64,000 nt of DNA from Nostoc sp. FACHB-892 (GTDB lineage: Bacteria > Cyanobacteriota > Cyanobacteriia > Cyanobacteriales > Nostocaceae), in contig NZ_JACJTR010000005.1 of assembly GCF_014698795.1 (NCBI RefSeq), positions 124,001-188,000 of the forward strand, given 5' to 3'. A model generated the notes under the pieces. That model was given only the letters and a program-made list of their open reading frames with translations, was not told where the DNA came from and did not search any database. Positions 1 through 10,024 of the stretch are shown piece after piece; within the stretch, counting starts at the first letter, position 1; each line of letters begins with the position of its first letter. Both the position numbers and the translations under genes were made by a program.

Positions 1-3000
1 GCAATTAGTGAATTAGAGATATTACCGCCAAACGAGCTACAAAAACTGCTAGCTGATTTTAATCAAACTCAAGCTGATTATCCCAAAGATAAAAGCATAC
101 ACCAATTATTTGAGCAACAGGTAAAACGCACACCAGACAAAATTGCTGTTGTGTATGAAAATCAGCAGTTGACATACACCCAACTCAACACCCGTGCTAA
201 CCAACTGGCACATTACCTACAACAATTAGGAGTTAAGCCAGAAGTACCAGTGGGGATTTGTGTTGAACGCTCCTTAGAAATGGTCATCGGCTTATTAGGT
301 ATCTTCAAAGCAGGTGGAGCATATCTACCAATTGAGCCAACCTATCCCAAAGAACGTCTTGCATTTATCATCAAAGATGCTCAAACACCTGTACTACTAA
401 CTCAACAACATTTAGCAGCAACCTTATCATTTACAGATACAACCCAAGTAATTTGCTTAGATACTGATTGGCAAACTATTACCCAACAGCCAACAGATAA
501 CCCAGCCAGTGATATTACAACTCTAAATCTGGCATACATCATTTACACTTCTGGTTCCACCGGGAAACCCAAAGGTACATTAATTCACCATCAAGGGTTA
601 GTTAACTACCTGAGTTGGTGTAGCCAAGCTTATAATCTTGACCAAGGTACAGGAACAATTGTTCATTCTCCCTTAGGATTTGACCTGACGATTACCAGCC
701 TTTTCTCTCCATTACTGGTGGGGAATCGGGTAGAAATTCTTTCAGAAGACCAAGGTATTGAAACTCTGGCTAATGCTTTACGCACACGTTCTAACTTAAG
801 CTTGGTGAAAATTACACCAGCTCACCTAAAGTTACTGTCTCAGATGTTATCACCACAAGAAGCCGCAGGTCGCACCAGAGCCTTTATCATTGGTGGTGAA
901 AATTTGTTGACTGAAGATATTGCTTTCTGGCGAGAGTTTGCACCAGATACGATGTTGGTCAATGAATACGGGCCGACAGAAACAGTTGTCGGTTGTTGCA
1001 TTTACCAAGTACCCATAGGAGAAAATCTTTCCACTTCAGTCGCAATTGGTAATTCTATAGCTAATACTCAGTTATATGTTCTTGACCAACACTGTCAACC
1101 TGTACCTATTGGTGTAGCGGGTGAGTTGCATATTGGTGGTTTGGGATTAGCTAGAGGTTATCTCAATCAGCCGGAATTGACAGCACAAAAGTTTATTCCT
1201 AACCCATTTTCTGATAAACCAGGGGAACGACTGTATAAAACAGGTGATTTAGCGCGTTACCGACCAGATGGGGTTCTGGAATTTCTGGGACGAATCGATG
1301 ACCAGGTAAAAATTCGCGGTTTCCGCATCGAATTGGCAGAGATTCAGTCTGTAGTTTTAGAGCATTCAGGGGTAAAAGAAGCTGTAGTCATAGCACGGGA
1401 GGATGTTCCAGGTAACAAACGTTTAGCTGCATACATTGTTTGGAATGCAGAATCGCCCAGTTCTATCAACGTTCTACAAAGCTTTTTGCAAGAGAAACTG
1501 CCTGATTATATGGTTCCCTCGGTTGTTGTACCATTAAAGGCTCTGCCTTTGACAACTAATGGCAAGGTAGATACAAAAGCATTACCAGCACCAGAACAAG
1601 TTAGAGCCGAATCAGGTACTTTTGTAGCTCCGAGTACACCGACTGAAAAATTATTAGCAGACATTTGGACTCAAGTTTTGCGTGTGGAAAAAGTAGGTAT
1701 CCACGACAATTTCTTTGAGCTGGGCGGCGATTCTATTTTGAGTATCCAAATTATTGCTAAAGCTAATCAAGCTGGTTTGCAATTGATGCCTAAACAGATG
1801 TTTGATAACCAAACAATTGCAAAATTAGCAACAGTGGCGGGTACAGTTCGCACTATCCAAGCAGAACAAGGATTAGTCACAGGCGAGGTATTGCTCACCC
1901 CGATTCAACACTGGTTTTTTGAGCAAAGTCAACCTGAGCCACACCATTACAATCAGGCAATTTTGCTGGAGATGCGACAAAATCTCGACACGGAAATTTT
2001 ACAACAGGTGATGCAGCATTTAATATTGCATCATGATGCACTGCGGCTGCGTTTTGTCAAGGAAGTTTCTGGATGGCAGCAAGCGATGTCTAGCGACAAG
2101 CCGCTTGGCGTCTACGCTATTCCCACAGATATCACAGTGACACGCTACGATTTTTCTACATTGTCACAGCAGAAACAAGAATTAGCGATCGCCTCTACAG
2201 CCACAAAATTACAAGCTAGTTTCAACCTCTCAAAAAGTCCGTTAGTACAAGCGGCTATTTTTGACCGTGGCGCAAATCAGCCCAGCTACTTACTACTAAT
2301 CATTCACCATTTAGCTGTTGATGGTGTTTCTTGGCGCATTCTCCTAGAGGATTTTCAAACTGTTTACGCCCAACTACAAGCGGGTGAAGCAATTAAATTA
2401 CCAGCTAAAACAACTTCCTTCCAGCAGTGGGCGCAAAAGTTAAAAAACTACGCCCAGTCAACCGAACTTCAGAAAGAACTAGAATACTGGTGTGCAGAAT
2501 GCCGTCGTCACGTTTCCCGCATCCCAGCAGATTTTCCCAGAGGCGAGAACACAGCAGTCTCGGCTCGTACTATATCTGTTTCCTTGGGTGTGACAGATAC
2601 CCAAGCTTTATTACAAAAAGTACCAGCCGCTTACCAAACCCAAATTAACGATGTATTACTCACAGCACTGGTACAAACTTTTGCTGAGTGGGTGGGAGAG
2701 CCGACACTACTTTTAGATTTAGAAGGACATGGGCGGGAAGAAATTTTTGATGATGTGGATTTGTCGCGGACTGTAGGCTGGTTTACGACCATTTTCCCAG
2801 TATTATTAAACTTGCCAGCAACTTCTGACTCAGCCACGACGGTAAAAACTATCAAGGAACAGTTACGCGAGATTCCCAATCGCGGCATCGGCTATGGTGT
2901 ACTGCGTTATCTTAGCGATGATGAATCAATCGCAGAAAAACTGCAAACCCTACCTCAAGCTGAGGTGCTGTTCAATTATTTGGGACAATCCGATCAAGTC

Positions 3001-3312
3001 CTTTCAGAATCATCAACCTTTAGCCTAGCTGACGCAGATATTGGTTCTGCAAGCAGTCCAAAGGGAAGCCGTCGCCATTTATTAGATATCAACGCGATTG
3101 TAGTTGCAGACCGATTACAAATCAGTTGGACTTACAGCAATGCAATTCATCACCAAACCACGATTGATAATCTTGCTGAGAATTTTATCAAGGCGTTGAG
3201 ATCACTAATTCACCAAGTTTCTGAAAATAACTCGCTCCCAGCAGATTTATCAGATTTCCAGTGGAGTGAAACTGACCTAGAAAACATTATTGCAGCAATT
3301 GGAGACGTTTAA
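1..3312 (+). CDS. Nonribosomal peptide synthetase, A-PCP-E module (5' end outside window)
   Basis: The reading frame is open from base 1, so the protein starts upstream; the visible part is 1103 residues. It opens with the usual linker and adenylation start (LFEQQ near residue 35), carries the ATP-binding core YTSGSTGKPKG near residues 182-192, a carrier domain with LGGDS (Ser near 578), and a condensation-like domain with HHLAVDG near 769-775. The GGDS carrier form and the NYLGQ motif downstream identify that last domain as an epimerase. Hand alignment to GrsA gives the specificity residues D-L-T-K-I-G-E-V-G-K, one change from the published Asn code, so the module probably incorporates D-Asn. 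The next synthetase begins one base after the stop. A dispersed repeat appears to be inserted in frame near 2082-2116. Domain order is firm; the substrate is inferred. Confidence 0.93.
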   Translation, partial: AISELEILPPNELQKLLADFNQTQADYPKDKSIHQLFEQQVKRTPDKIAVVYENQQLTYTQLNTRANQLAHYLQQLGVKPEVPVGICVERSLEMVIGLLGIFKAGGAYLPIEPTYPKERLAFIIKDAQTPVLLTQQHLAATLSFTDTTQVICLDTDWQTITQQPTDNPASDITTLNLAYIIYTSGSTGKPKGTLIHHQGLVNYLSWCSQAYNLDQGTGTIVHSPLGFDLTITSLFSPLLVGNRVEILSEDQGIETLANALRTRSNLSLVKITPAHLKLLSQMLSPQEAAGRTRAFIIGGENLLTEDIAFWREFAPDTMLVNEYGPTETVVGCCIYQVPIGENLSTSVAIGNSIANTQLYVLDQHCQPVPIGVAGELHIGGLGLARGYLNQPELTAQKFIPNPFSDKPGERLYKTGDLARYRPDGVLEFLGRIDDQVKIRGFRIELAEIQSVVLEHSGVKEAVVIAREDVPGNKRLAAYIVWNAESPSSINVLQSFLQEKLPDYMVPSVVVPLKALPLTTNGKVDTKALPAPEQVRAESGTFVAPSTPTEKLLADIWTQVLRVEKVGIHDNFFELGGDSILSIQIIAKANQAGLQLMPKQMFDNQTIAKLATVAGTVRTIQAEQGLVTGEVLLTPIQHWFFEQSQPEPHHYNQAILLEMRQNLDTEILQQVMQHLILHHDALRLRFVKEVSGWQQAMSSDKPLGVYAIPTDITVTRYDFSTLSQQKQELAIASTATKLQASFNLSKSPLVQAAIFDRGANQPSYLLLIIHHLAVDGVSWRILLEDFQTVYAQLQAGEAIKLPAKTTSFQQWAQKLKNYAQSTELQKELEYWCAECRRHVSRIPADFPRGENTAVSARTISVSLGVTDTQALLQKVPAAYQTQINDVLLTALVQTFAEWVGEPTLLLDLEGHGREEIFDDVDLSRTVGWFTTIFPVLLNLPATSDSATTVKTIKEQLREIPNRGIGYGVLRYLSDDESIAEKLQTLPQAEVLFNYLGQSDQVLSESSTFSLADADIGSASSPKGSRRHLLDINAIVVADRLQISWTYSNAIHHQTTIDNLAENFIKALRSLIHQVSENNSLPADLSDFQWSETDLENIIAAIGDV

Positions 3313-3313
3313 C

Positions 3314-6300
3314 ATGGGTATGCAAAATGTAGAGGATTTCTATCCTCTTTCACCAATGCAGCAGGGATTACTTTTTCATACCCTATCTGCACCAGATACA
3401 GGAGTTTATTTTAATCAGTTAGCATGTACCCTTTCTGGTCAACTGAATATTCCTGTATTTGAACGGGTTTGGCAGCAGGTAATTCAGCGTCATACAATTT
3501 TGCGGACTTGTTTTCGTTGGCAAAATTTAAAAGAACCTGTACAAGTAGTGCTGCGTCAGGTGCAACTACCTTTAAAACATTACGATTGGCAAGGTATTTC
3601 ACCTACTGAGCAGCAAGAAAAGTTAGCAGTTTTTTTAGAGAGCGATCGCACTTTAGGTATTGATCTCATCCAAGCGCCGTTAATGCGTTTGGCGTTAATT
3701 CAACTGAGCGAAAACACTTACCAATTCGTCTGGAACACCCATCATCTAATTACCGATGGTTGGTCTACATCATTGTTGCTGGAGGAAGTTTTTAAACTTT
3801 ATACTGCTTTCTGCCAAGGTGAAGAATTACAGTTAGAGCCTCTCCGTCCTTACCGCGATTACATCAAATGGCTACATCAACAGGATTTGTCAAAGGCTGA
3901 GATTTTTTGGCGACAGAAGTTGAGTGGTTTTTCTGCTCCTACTAACCTACGTATTCAAAAAACACTGAGTAGCACTCATAGCCAAATCAAAAATCATGCA
4001 AGCCAACAAATAAAACTGTCAGCTAGTCAAACCGCAGCAATACGATCGCTTGTTCGTCAGCAGCAAATCACCCTCAGTACTTTAGTGCAAGGTGCGTGGG
4101 CTTGGCTTCTGAGCTATTACAGTGGCGAGACAGACGTAATTTTTGGTGTCACCGTCTCTGGTCGTCCGGTAACGCTGGCGGGTGCAGAATCTATGGTGGG
4201 ATTGTTCATTAATACCTTACCTCTGAGAGTACAGGTATTATCAGATACTTATATTCTGGCTTTACTAAAACAAATTCAAGCTCAACAAGCAGAAATTTCT
4301 CAATATGAATATAGCCCCTTAGTACAGGTGCAAGGGTGGAGTGAAGTACCACGGGGAATGTCTTTATTTGACAGCATCTTGGTATTTGAAAACTACCCGG
4401 TGGATACTACAAAACGGCAAATTAGCAATTTAGAAATATCAAATGTTGTTGCGGATGAAAGGACAAACTATCCTTTAACTTTGACAGCCGTACCTGGCCA
4501 AGAGTTGTCATTAGAAATTGCTTACGATCGCGATGCCTACGGCGGGCTACGCCAACGCTTTGATGATGATGCCATAACTCGGATGTTAGGGCATTTAGGT
4601 AATTTGTTAACAGGTATAGTTGCAAATCCTGAGCAGCGCCTGTCAGATTTGCCTTTGTTGACAGAAGCAGAAAAGCAGACTTTATTAGTTGAGTGGAATA
4701 ATACTGGAATTAATTACCCTCAAGACCAATGCATTCATCAATTATTTGAAGCACAAGTAGAGAAAACACCCGATGCTATAGCTGTAGTATTTCAAGAGCA
4801 ATCTTTAACCTATCGAGAACTAAATCAAAGAGCAAATCAACTCGCCCACTATCTGCAAAAACTGGGAGTAGGGCCAGAGGTACTGGTGGGGATTTGTGTT
4901 GAGCGATCGCTCAAAATGATAGTTGGATTGTTAGGAATTCTCAAGGCTGGTGGGGCATATCTGCCACTAGACCCAGTGTACCCGCAAGAACGGTTAGCGT
5001 ATATGTTAGCGGATGCTCAAGTGTCAGTGTTGCTCACCCAAGAATGTCTCTTGGCAAATTTTCCAGATACCCCAGCCAAAGTTATATGTATAGATAATGC
5101 AGAGTTAATAGCACAACAACCGCAAACTAATCCCATTAATCACAGCAAACTTGACAATTTAGTATATGTAATCTATACATCCGGGTCAACAGGCAAACCC
5201 AAAGGGGTGATGATTGAACAAGGGTCTTTAGTTAACTACACACAAGCAGCAATAACAGAATATGGCATAAATTCTAGCGATCGCATTCTTCAATTTGCCT
5301 CCATTAGCTTTGATGCCGCCGCCGAAGAAATTTTTCCTTGTTTAGTACAGGGAGCAACTTTGGTACTGCGAACTGATGAAATGTTAAGTTCAATACCTCA
5401 TTTTCTAAAAGAATGTCAACAGCAATTGCTAACTGTCTTAGATTTACCAACGGCTTTTTGGCAGCAATTAACTATTGAGTTAGCTGCACTTAAATTAACT
5501 TTACCGTCATTTCTACGATTAGTGATTATCGGTGGTGAGAAAGCATCAATTGATAAAGTATTAACTTGGCAAAAGTGCGTAGATAAAAAAATCAGGCTCG
5601 TCAATAGCTACGGCCCTACTGAAGCCACAGTGGTAGCTACAACTTGCGACTTATCAGAGCAAACTTTTACCCAAGAAATACCTATTGGTAAAGCTGTTTC
5701 TAATATTCAAACTTATATCTTAGATAGCCACTTGCAACCAGTTCCTATTGGTATTCCCGGCGAATTGTATATTGGCGGTAAAGGTGTAGCACGAGGTTAT
5801 CTCAATCAACCTGAGTTAACGGCTGAAAAATTCATTCCCAACCCTTTTAACGAAGCAGCAGACAAAAAGCTATATAAAACAGGAGACTTAGTACGCTACC
5901 GGGATGATCGCAATATCGAAATCCTTGGTCGTGTAGACCACCAAGTGAAAATTCGTGGCTTTCGGATTGAACTAGAAGAAATTGAAGCCAAACTAATTCA
6001 GCATTCTTTTGTGCAAGAAAGTGTACTTGTGGTTAGAGAAGATAACCCTGATGACAAGCGACTAGTAGCATATATTGTTCCTAATACTCAAAATTATGAG
6101 TTAGAAAATAATATTAAACTGATACCAGAATTACGACACTTTCTCAAACAGAGTCTACCAGAGTACATGGTTCCTTCTGCTTTTGTACTACTGGAAAAAC
6201 TACCACTTACACCGAATGGGAAAATAGATCGTCGGGCACTACCTATAGCTGAACATTACTTGTCAAATAAAGAAATAAAGTATATAGCACCACGTACACC

Positions 6301-7744
6301 AATTGAAGAACAACTGGCGAAAATTTGGGCAGAATTGCTCAAGATTAAACAAGTTGGCATTGAAGACAACTTTTTTGATTTGGGAGGGCATTCTTTACTA
6401 CTAACACAGCTTGTTTTTAGAGTACGTCAAACATGGCAAATAGAATTACCTTTAAGAAGTTTGTGGGAGATGCCAACAATTGCTAGTTTAGCCCAGAGTA
6501 TTGAAACGGCTCAAAACATGGGTTATTCTACTCTTGCTATTACTTCAAAAAATCAAATTAATTGGGAAGCCGAAGCTGTCCTTGATCCTACGATACGTCC
6601 TAAGACATCAATTAAATATCCAACTGAGCCTACTAACATTTTTTTAACTGGAGTTACAGGTTTTGTAGGGTCATTTTTACTTTATGAACTCCTGAAACAA
6701 ACTCATGCAGATATTTATTGCTTGGTACGTGCGGCTAATCCAGAAGAGGGAAAAAAAAGAATTCAAAATAGCCTGAAATCATACTTAGTGTGGGATAATT
6801 CTTTCAGTTCTAGAATTATTGCAGTTGTAGGGAATTTATCTGAGCCACTTTTGGGACTTTCTCGGCAGAAATTTCAAGCACTAGCTGAGTTAATTGATGT
6901 GATTTATCACAATGGCGCATTGGTTCATCATGTTTCCCCATACGCCACACTCAAGCCTGCAAATGTATTAGGAACTCAGGAAGTTTTGAGACTAGCAACT
7001 CAAGCGAAAGTCAAACCCGTGCATTTTATGTCAACAGATGGGGTGTTCTCTCCCGAAGGTTATTCTGGCGTAAAAATAGTTCAAGAACAAGATAACTTCA
7101 ATGATTATCAAGTGCCATCTGGCGGCTACACCCAGAGTAAATGGGTTGCCGAAAAGTTAGTCACAATTGCACGCGATCGCGGCCTCCCTGTAACTATACA
7201 TAGAATAGGACGTGTTTCTGGACACAGCAAAACCGGAGTATTCAATCAAAATGACTTTTTATACAGATTAATCATCGGCTGTATAAAACTTGAAAAAGTG
7301 CCAGATGGCAATATGATTGAAGATATGGCTCCTGTAGATTATGTGAGCAAAGCCGTAGTCCATTTATCCAGACAAGAAAAATCTATAGGGAAAGCATTTC
7401 ACTTTGTAAATTCCCAACCTTTTCATTCAATTAAGCTGATCAAATTACTCCGCTCCCTTGGCTATCCACTGCAACAAATTTCTAATGACCAATGGCAAGC
7501 AGATTTGATTAATATTGCTGAACACTATCCAGAACATCCACTATATCCACTTGTACCCTTGCTTAGTGAACAGAATCATAACTCAGCAGCACTAAAGTTT
7601 GATTATCAAAATACACTCGATGGGCTAGCAAATACCTCTATCATTTGCCCGCCAATCGATGATAGTTTGCTTAATACTTACTTGTCTTATCTTATGCAAA
7701 AAGGATTTTTGGAGGCTCCCAAACATAAATTGATCAACATCTAA
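3314..7744 (+). CDS. Nonribosomal peptide synthetase, terminal C-A-PCP-reductase module
   Basis: This 1476-residue protein has a condensation domain (HHLITDG near 143-149), an adenylation domain (core YTSGSTGKPKG near 620-631), a carrier domain (LGGHS near 1023) and a C-terminal NAD(P)H thioester reductase with the Rossmann motif TGVTGFVG near 1110 and a YxxxK pair in GYTQSKW. Such reductases release the chain as an aldehyde or alcohol instead of by hydrolysis, so this is the last module of the line. The hand-derived code D-A-E-D-I-G-S-V-V-K has two acidic pocket residues, which suggests a basic amino acid, but I do not recognise it as a known code. I chose ATG 3314 over an in-frame codon at 3290 because 3290 lies inside the upstream gene, and because NVEDFYPLSPMQQG follows at once as in other C domains. 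A palindromic repeat is inserted in frame at 4530-4558. Confidence 0.93.
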   Translation: MGMQNVEDFYPLSPMQQGLLFHTLSAPDTGVYFNQLACTLSGQLNIPVFERVWQQVIQRHTILRTCFRWQNLKEPVQVVLRQVQLPLKHYDWQGISPTEQQEKLAVFLESDRTLGIDLIQAPLMRLALIQLSENTYQFVWNTHHLITDGWSTSLLLEEVFKLYTAFCQGEELQLEPLRPYRDYIKWLHQQDLSKAEIFWRQKLSGFSAPTNLRIQKTLSSTHSQIKNHASQQIKLSASQTAAIRSLVRQQQITLSTLVQGAWAWLLSYYSGETDVIFGVTVSGRPVTLAGAESMVGLFINTLPLRVQVLSDTYILALLKQIQAQQAEISQYEYSPLVQVQGWSEVPRGMSLFDSILVFENYPVDTTKRQISNLEISNVVADERTNYPLTLTAVPGQELSLEIAYDRDAYGGLRQRFDDDAITRMLGHLGNLLTGIVANPEQRLSDLPLLTEAEKQTLLVEWNNTGINYPQDQCIHQLFEAQVEKTPDAIAVVFQEQSLTYRELNQRANQLAHYLQKLGVGPEVLVGICVERSLKMIVGLLGILKAGGAYLPLDPVYPQERLAYMLADAQVSVLLTQECLLANFPDTPAKVICIDNAELIAQQPQTNPINHSKLDNLVYVIYTSGSTGKPKGVMIEQGSLVNYTQAAITEYGINSSDRILQFASISFDAAAEEIFPCLVQGATLVLRTDEMLSSIPHFLKECQQQLLTVLDLPTAFWQQLTIELAALKLTLPSFLRLVIIGGEKASIDKVLTWQKCVDKKIRLVNSYGPTEATVVATTCDLSEQTFTQEIPIGKAVSNIQTYILDSHLQPVPIGIPGELYIGGKGVARGYLNQPELTAEKFIPNPFNEAADKKLYKTGDLVRYRDDRNIEILGRVDHQVKIRGFRIELEEIEAKLIQHSFVQESVLVVREDNPDDKRLVAYIVPNTQNYELENNIKLIPELRHFLKQSLPEYMVPSAFVLLEKLPLTPNGKIDRRALPIAEHYLSNKEIKYIAPRTPIEEQLAKIWAELLKIKQVGIEDNFFDLGGHSLLLTQLVFRVRQTWQIELPLRSLWEMPTIASLAQSIETAQNMGYSTLAITSKNQINWEAEAVLDPTIRPKTSIKYPTEPTNIFLTGVTGFVGSFLLYELLKQTHADIYCLVRAANPEEGKKRIQNSLKSYLVWDNSFSSRIIAVVGNLSEPLLGLSRQKFQALAELIDVIYHNGALVHHVSPYATLKPANVLGTQEVLRLATQAKVKPVHFMSTDGVFSPEGYSGVKIVQEQDNFNDYQVPSGGYTQSKWVAEKLVTIARDRGLPVTIHRIGRVSGHSKTGVFNQNDFLYRLIIGCIKLEKVPDGNMIEDMAPVDYVSKAVVHLSRQEKSIGKAFHFVNSQPFHSIKLIKLLRSLGYPLQQISNDQWQADLINIAEHYPEHPLYPLVPLLSEQNHNSAALKFDYQNTLDGLANTSIICPPIDDSLLNTYLSYLMQKGFLEAPKHKLINI

Positions 7745-7775
7745 TGTTTTATAAAATTCGCCACACATTAATACT

Positions 7776-9179
7776 ATGCAATTAACAAATTCAACAACTA
7801 CAGCCAAGGTGAATCCTCAACAGCAGTATCTAGAAAACTTTATTTCCCGTTACACCAATCGCACACAAACATCCAAACAGCTAACTCAAGCGTATCGTTC
7901 TGTGCTTGCAGATAGAAGAAATTCTATGGGATTTAACAAAACCATTAAAGAAATAGTCTATCCCATTATTGGCAAACGTGCTTCTGGTTCTAAAATTTGG
8001 GATGTTGATGGAAATGAATATATAGACCTGTTGATGGGCTTTGGAGTAAGTTTTTTTGGTCATAATCCACCTTTTATTAAAGAAGCCATACAAGAGCGAC
8101 TAGAACAAGGTATACATATAGGCCCACAATCAGATTTAGCTGGTGAAGTTGCAGAGTTATTCTGTGAACTCACAGGTATGGAACGGGTTACTTTTAGTAA
8201 TACAGGTACAGAAGCCGTAATGACGGCAATACGTCTAGCACGCGCTACAACAGGCCGCCAAAAAATTGCTATGTTTGCAGGTTCTTATCATGGACATTTT
8301 GATGGCACTTTAGTTAAAAGACAGAAATTAGACGACAATTTAGTTGTAGTTCCACGTTTCCCCGGTGTATTGCCTAATGTAGCTCAAGATGTTTTAGTTT
8401 TGGATTATGGTGATTTTAAATCGTTAGAAGTAATCAAAGCTTATCAACATGAATTAGCTGCTGTTTTAGTTGAACCTATTCAAGATGAAAGACCAGATAT
8501 ACAGCCTCAAGAGTTTTTGTTACAGTTAAGAGAAATCACCCAAAAATCAGGCACAGCATTAATCTTTGATGAAATGCTCACAGGCTTTCGCCTTAATTTA
8601 GGTGGAGCGCAAGCATGGTTTGGAATCAAAGCAGATATAGCAACTTATGGAAAAATTGTCGGTGGTGGTTTGCCCATTGGAGTTATAGCTGGCAAAGCAA
8701 GCTACATGGATAGAATTGATGGTGGGGTATGGAGCTACGGGGATGTTTCTTTTCCTCAAGTAGAAACAACATTTTTTAGCGGAACTTACTGCAAACATCC
8801 CTTGGCGATGGCTGCTGCCAAAGCAGTACTTAACTATTTAAAAAATCAAGGGACTGCTCTTCAAGAGCAAGTAAATCAACGGACTTCTCAGTTTGTAGAA
8901 AAACTGAATACTTACTTTCAAGCAGATGGAGTACCAATTCTATTAGCAAATTGCGGTTCAATGTTTAATTCTATTTCTTTAGGAGATGCTTCTAATTCTG
9001 GGGATTCTACTTCACAGAGTATGGACTTGATATCTTATCATCTTCTCTATCAAGGAGTGTTCCTAATAGGAAATGGTGGCTTATTATCTACAGCCCATAC
9101 TGATGAAGACCTAGAATATGTAATTCAAGCTGTTAAAAATAGCATCAAGGAACTGCGAGAAGGTAGTTTATTGCCATAG
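7776..9179 (+). CDS. Class III aminotransferase (glutamate-1-semialdehyde aminotransferase-like)
   Basis: The 467-residue protein is a PLP-dependent fold-type I aminotransferase. It shows the N-terminal GNEYIDLLMGFG block, the SNTGTEAVMTAIRLAR phosphate-binding region, SYHGHFDG, the FDEMLTGFR block and the PLP lysine in TYGKIVGGGLPIG (Lys293). It resembles the aminotransferases and AMT domains built into NRPS and PKS pathways more than the heme-pathway HemL, which would not sit in such a cluster. It begins 31 bases after the reductase-ending synthetase. Aminotransferases of this type act on the aldehyde made by a terminal reductase in myxochelin B biosynthesis (MxcL). By analogy it may turn the released peptide aldehyde into a terminal amine; that role is inference. 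Confidence 0.88.
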   Translation: MQLTNSTTTAKVNPQQQYLENFISRYTNRTQTSKQLTQAYRSVLADRRNSMGFNKTIKEIVYPIIGKRASGSKIWDVDGNEYIDLLMGFGVSFFGHNPPFIKEAIQERLEQGIHIGPQSDLAGEVAELFCELTGMERVTFSNTGTEAVMTAIRLARATTGRQKIAMFAGSYHGHFDGTLVKRQKLDDNLVVVPRFPGVLPNVAQDVLVLDYGDFKSLEVIKAYQHELAAVLVEPIQDERPDIQPQEFLLQLREITQKSGTALIFDEMLTGFRLNLGGAQAWFGIKADIATYGKIVGGGLPIGVIAGKASYMDRIDGGVWSYGDVSFPQVETTFFSGTYCKHPLAMAAAKAVLNYLKNQGTALQEQVNQRTSQFVEKLNTYFQADGVPILLANCGSMFNSISLGDASNSGDSTSQSMDLISYHLLYQGVFLIGNGGLLSTAHTDEDLEYVIQAVKNSIKELREGSLLP

Positions 9180-9238
9180 TTATGGCATTGACAAATCTAC
9201 GTGAAAATTAATAATAAAACTAATAGGAGAATAGGCAA

Positions 9239-9997
9239 ATGCTTACAATCAATCCTAATGCTACATACGATCCTTGGGCTAAAATTTACAATGATTATTG
9301 GGGGCTAAGATACTGCCAAACTATTTTGCCTGCTTTGGAAAAGCTACTACAACAATATAATATTCAGCCAGAGGCAGATATTCTTGATTTATGTTGTGGT
9401 ACTGGACACATGGTAGAACATTTAATCGAGCAAGGCTATCAAGTCACAGGTCTTGATATTTCGGAAGGAATGTTGCAATATGCGCGTAACAATGCCCCCA
9501 ATGCTAAATTCATTCTTGATGATGCCAGATTTTTTAATTTACTACCCACTTTCCATGCAGTGATTTCTGCCAACGCAGGACTTAATGAAATAATAAAACT
9601 TGAAGACTTACAACAAGTATTTAGAAAAGTATATGATTCACTACTGAATAATGGAATTTTTTTATTTGGCTTAAATTTGGAAGATTTTTATAAATCCTGG
9701 AATGGTGCAATTTCAGATGGTGATGTTAAAGATGATTTCGCTTGGGCTTGTTGTGATAGCTATAGTCCTGAAGAAAAAATAGGACAATTTAAGATTACCA
9801 TTTTTCAAATGGTAGAAGACTCTTGGCAACGTTTAGATATTAATAATCTGGTTAGAGGCTATTCTAGAACAGAAGTCGTCACTGCTCTTAAAAATGTCGG
9901 CTTTACAGACATTAATATTTACGATGAGAAGGGAAATATAGCAGATTCTCAATATAGCCTACATACCATTTTTTCAGGACGGAAGCAACCTAAATAA
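9239..9997 (+). CDS. SAM-dependent methyltransferase
   Basis: This is a 252-residue class I methyltransferase. Motif I is LDLCCGTGHMVEHL near residues 50-63, followed by the acidic end of strand beta-2 in VTGLDISEGMLQYAR and a further aspartate in the ILDDARFFN region. Its ATG at 9239 is preceded by AGGAGA at a good distance. It lies 59 bases after the aminotransferase and 27 bases before the MbtH gene, so it belongs to the peptide cluster. It most likely N- or O-methylates the peptide or the amine made by the aminotransferase. The acceptor cannot be told from sequence. Confidence 0.85.
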   Translation: MLTINPNATYDPWAKIYNDYWGLRYCQTILPALEKLLQQYNIQPEADILDLCCGTGHMVEHLIEQGYQVTGLDISEGMLQYARNNAPNAKFILDDARFFNLLPTFHAVISANAGLNEIIKLEDLQQVFRKVYDSLLNNGIFLFGLNLEDFYKSWNGAISDGDVKDDFAWACCDSYSPEEKIGQFKITIFQMVEDSWQRLDINNLVRGYSRTEVVTALKNVGFTDINIYDEKGNIADSQYSLHTIFSGRKQPK

Positions 9998-10024
9998 ATA
10001 GACAAATTTGGAGGTAAATAAATA

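Noticed and set aside
3290..3313. Start of the second NRPS at 3290
   Set aside because: It lies inside the first NRPS gene; the ATG at 3314 follows its stop directly and starts the C domain normally.
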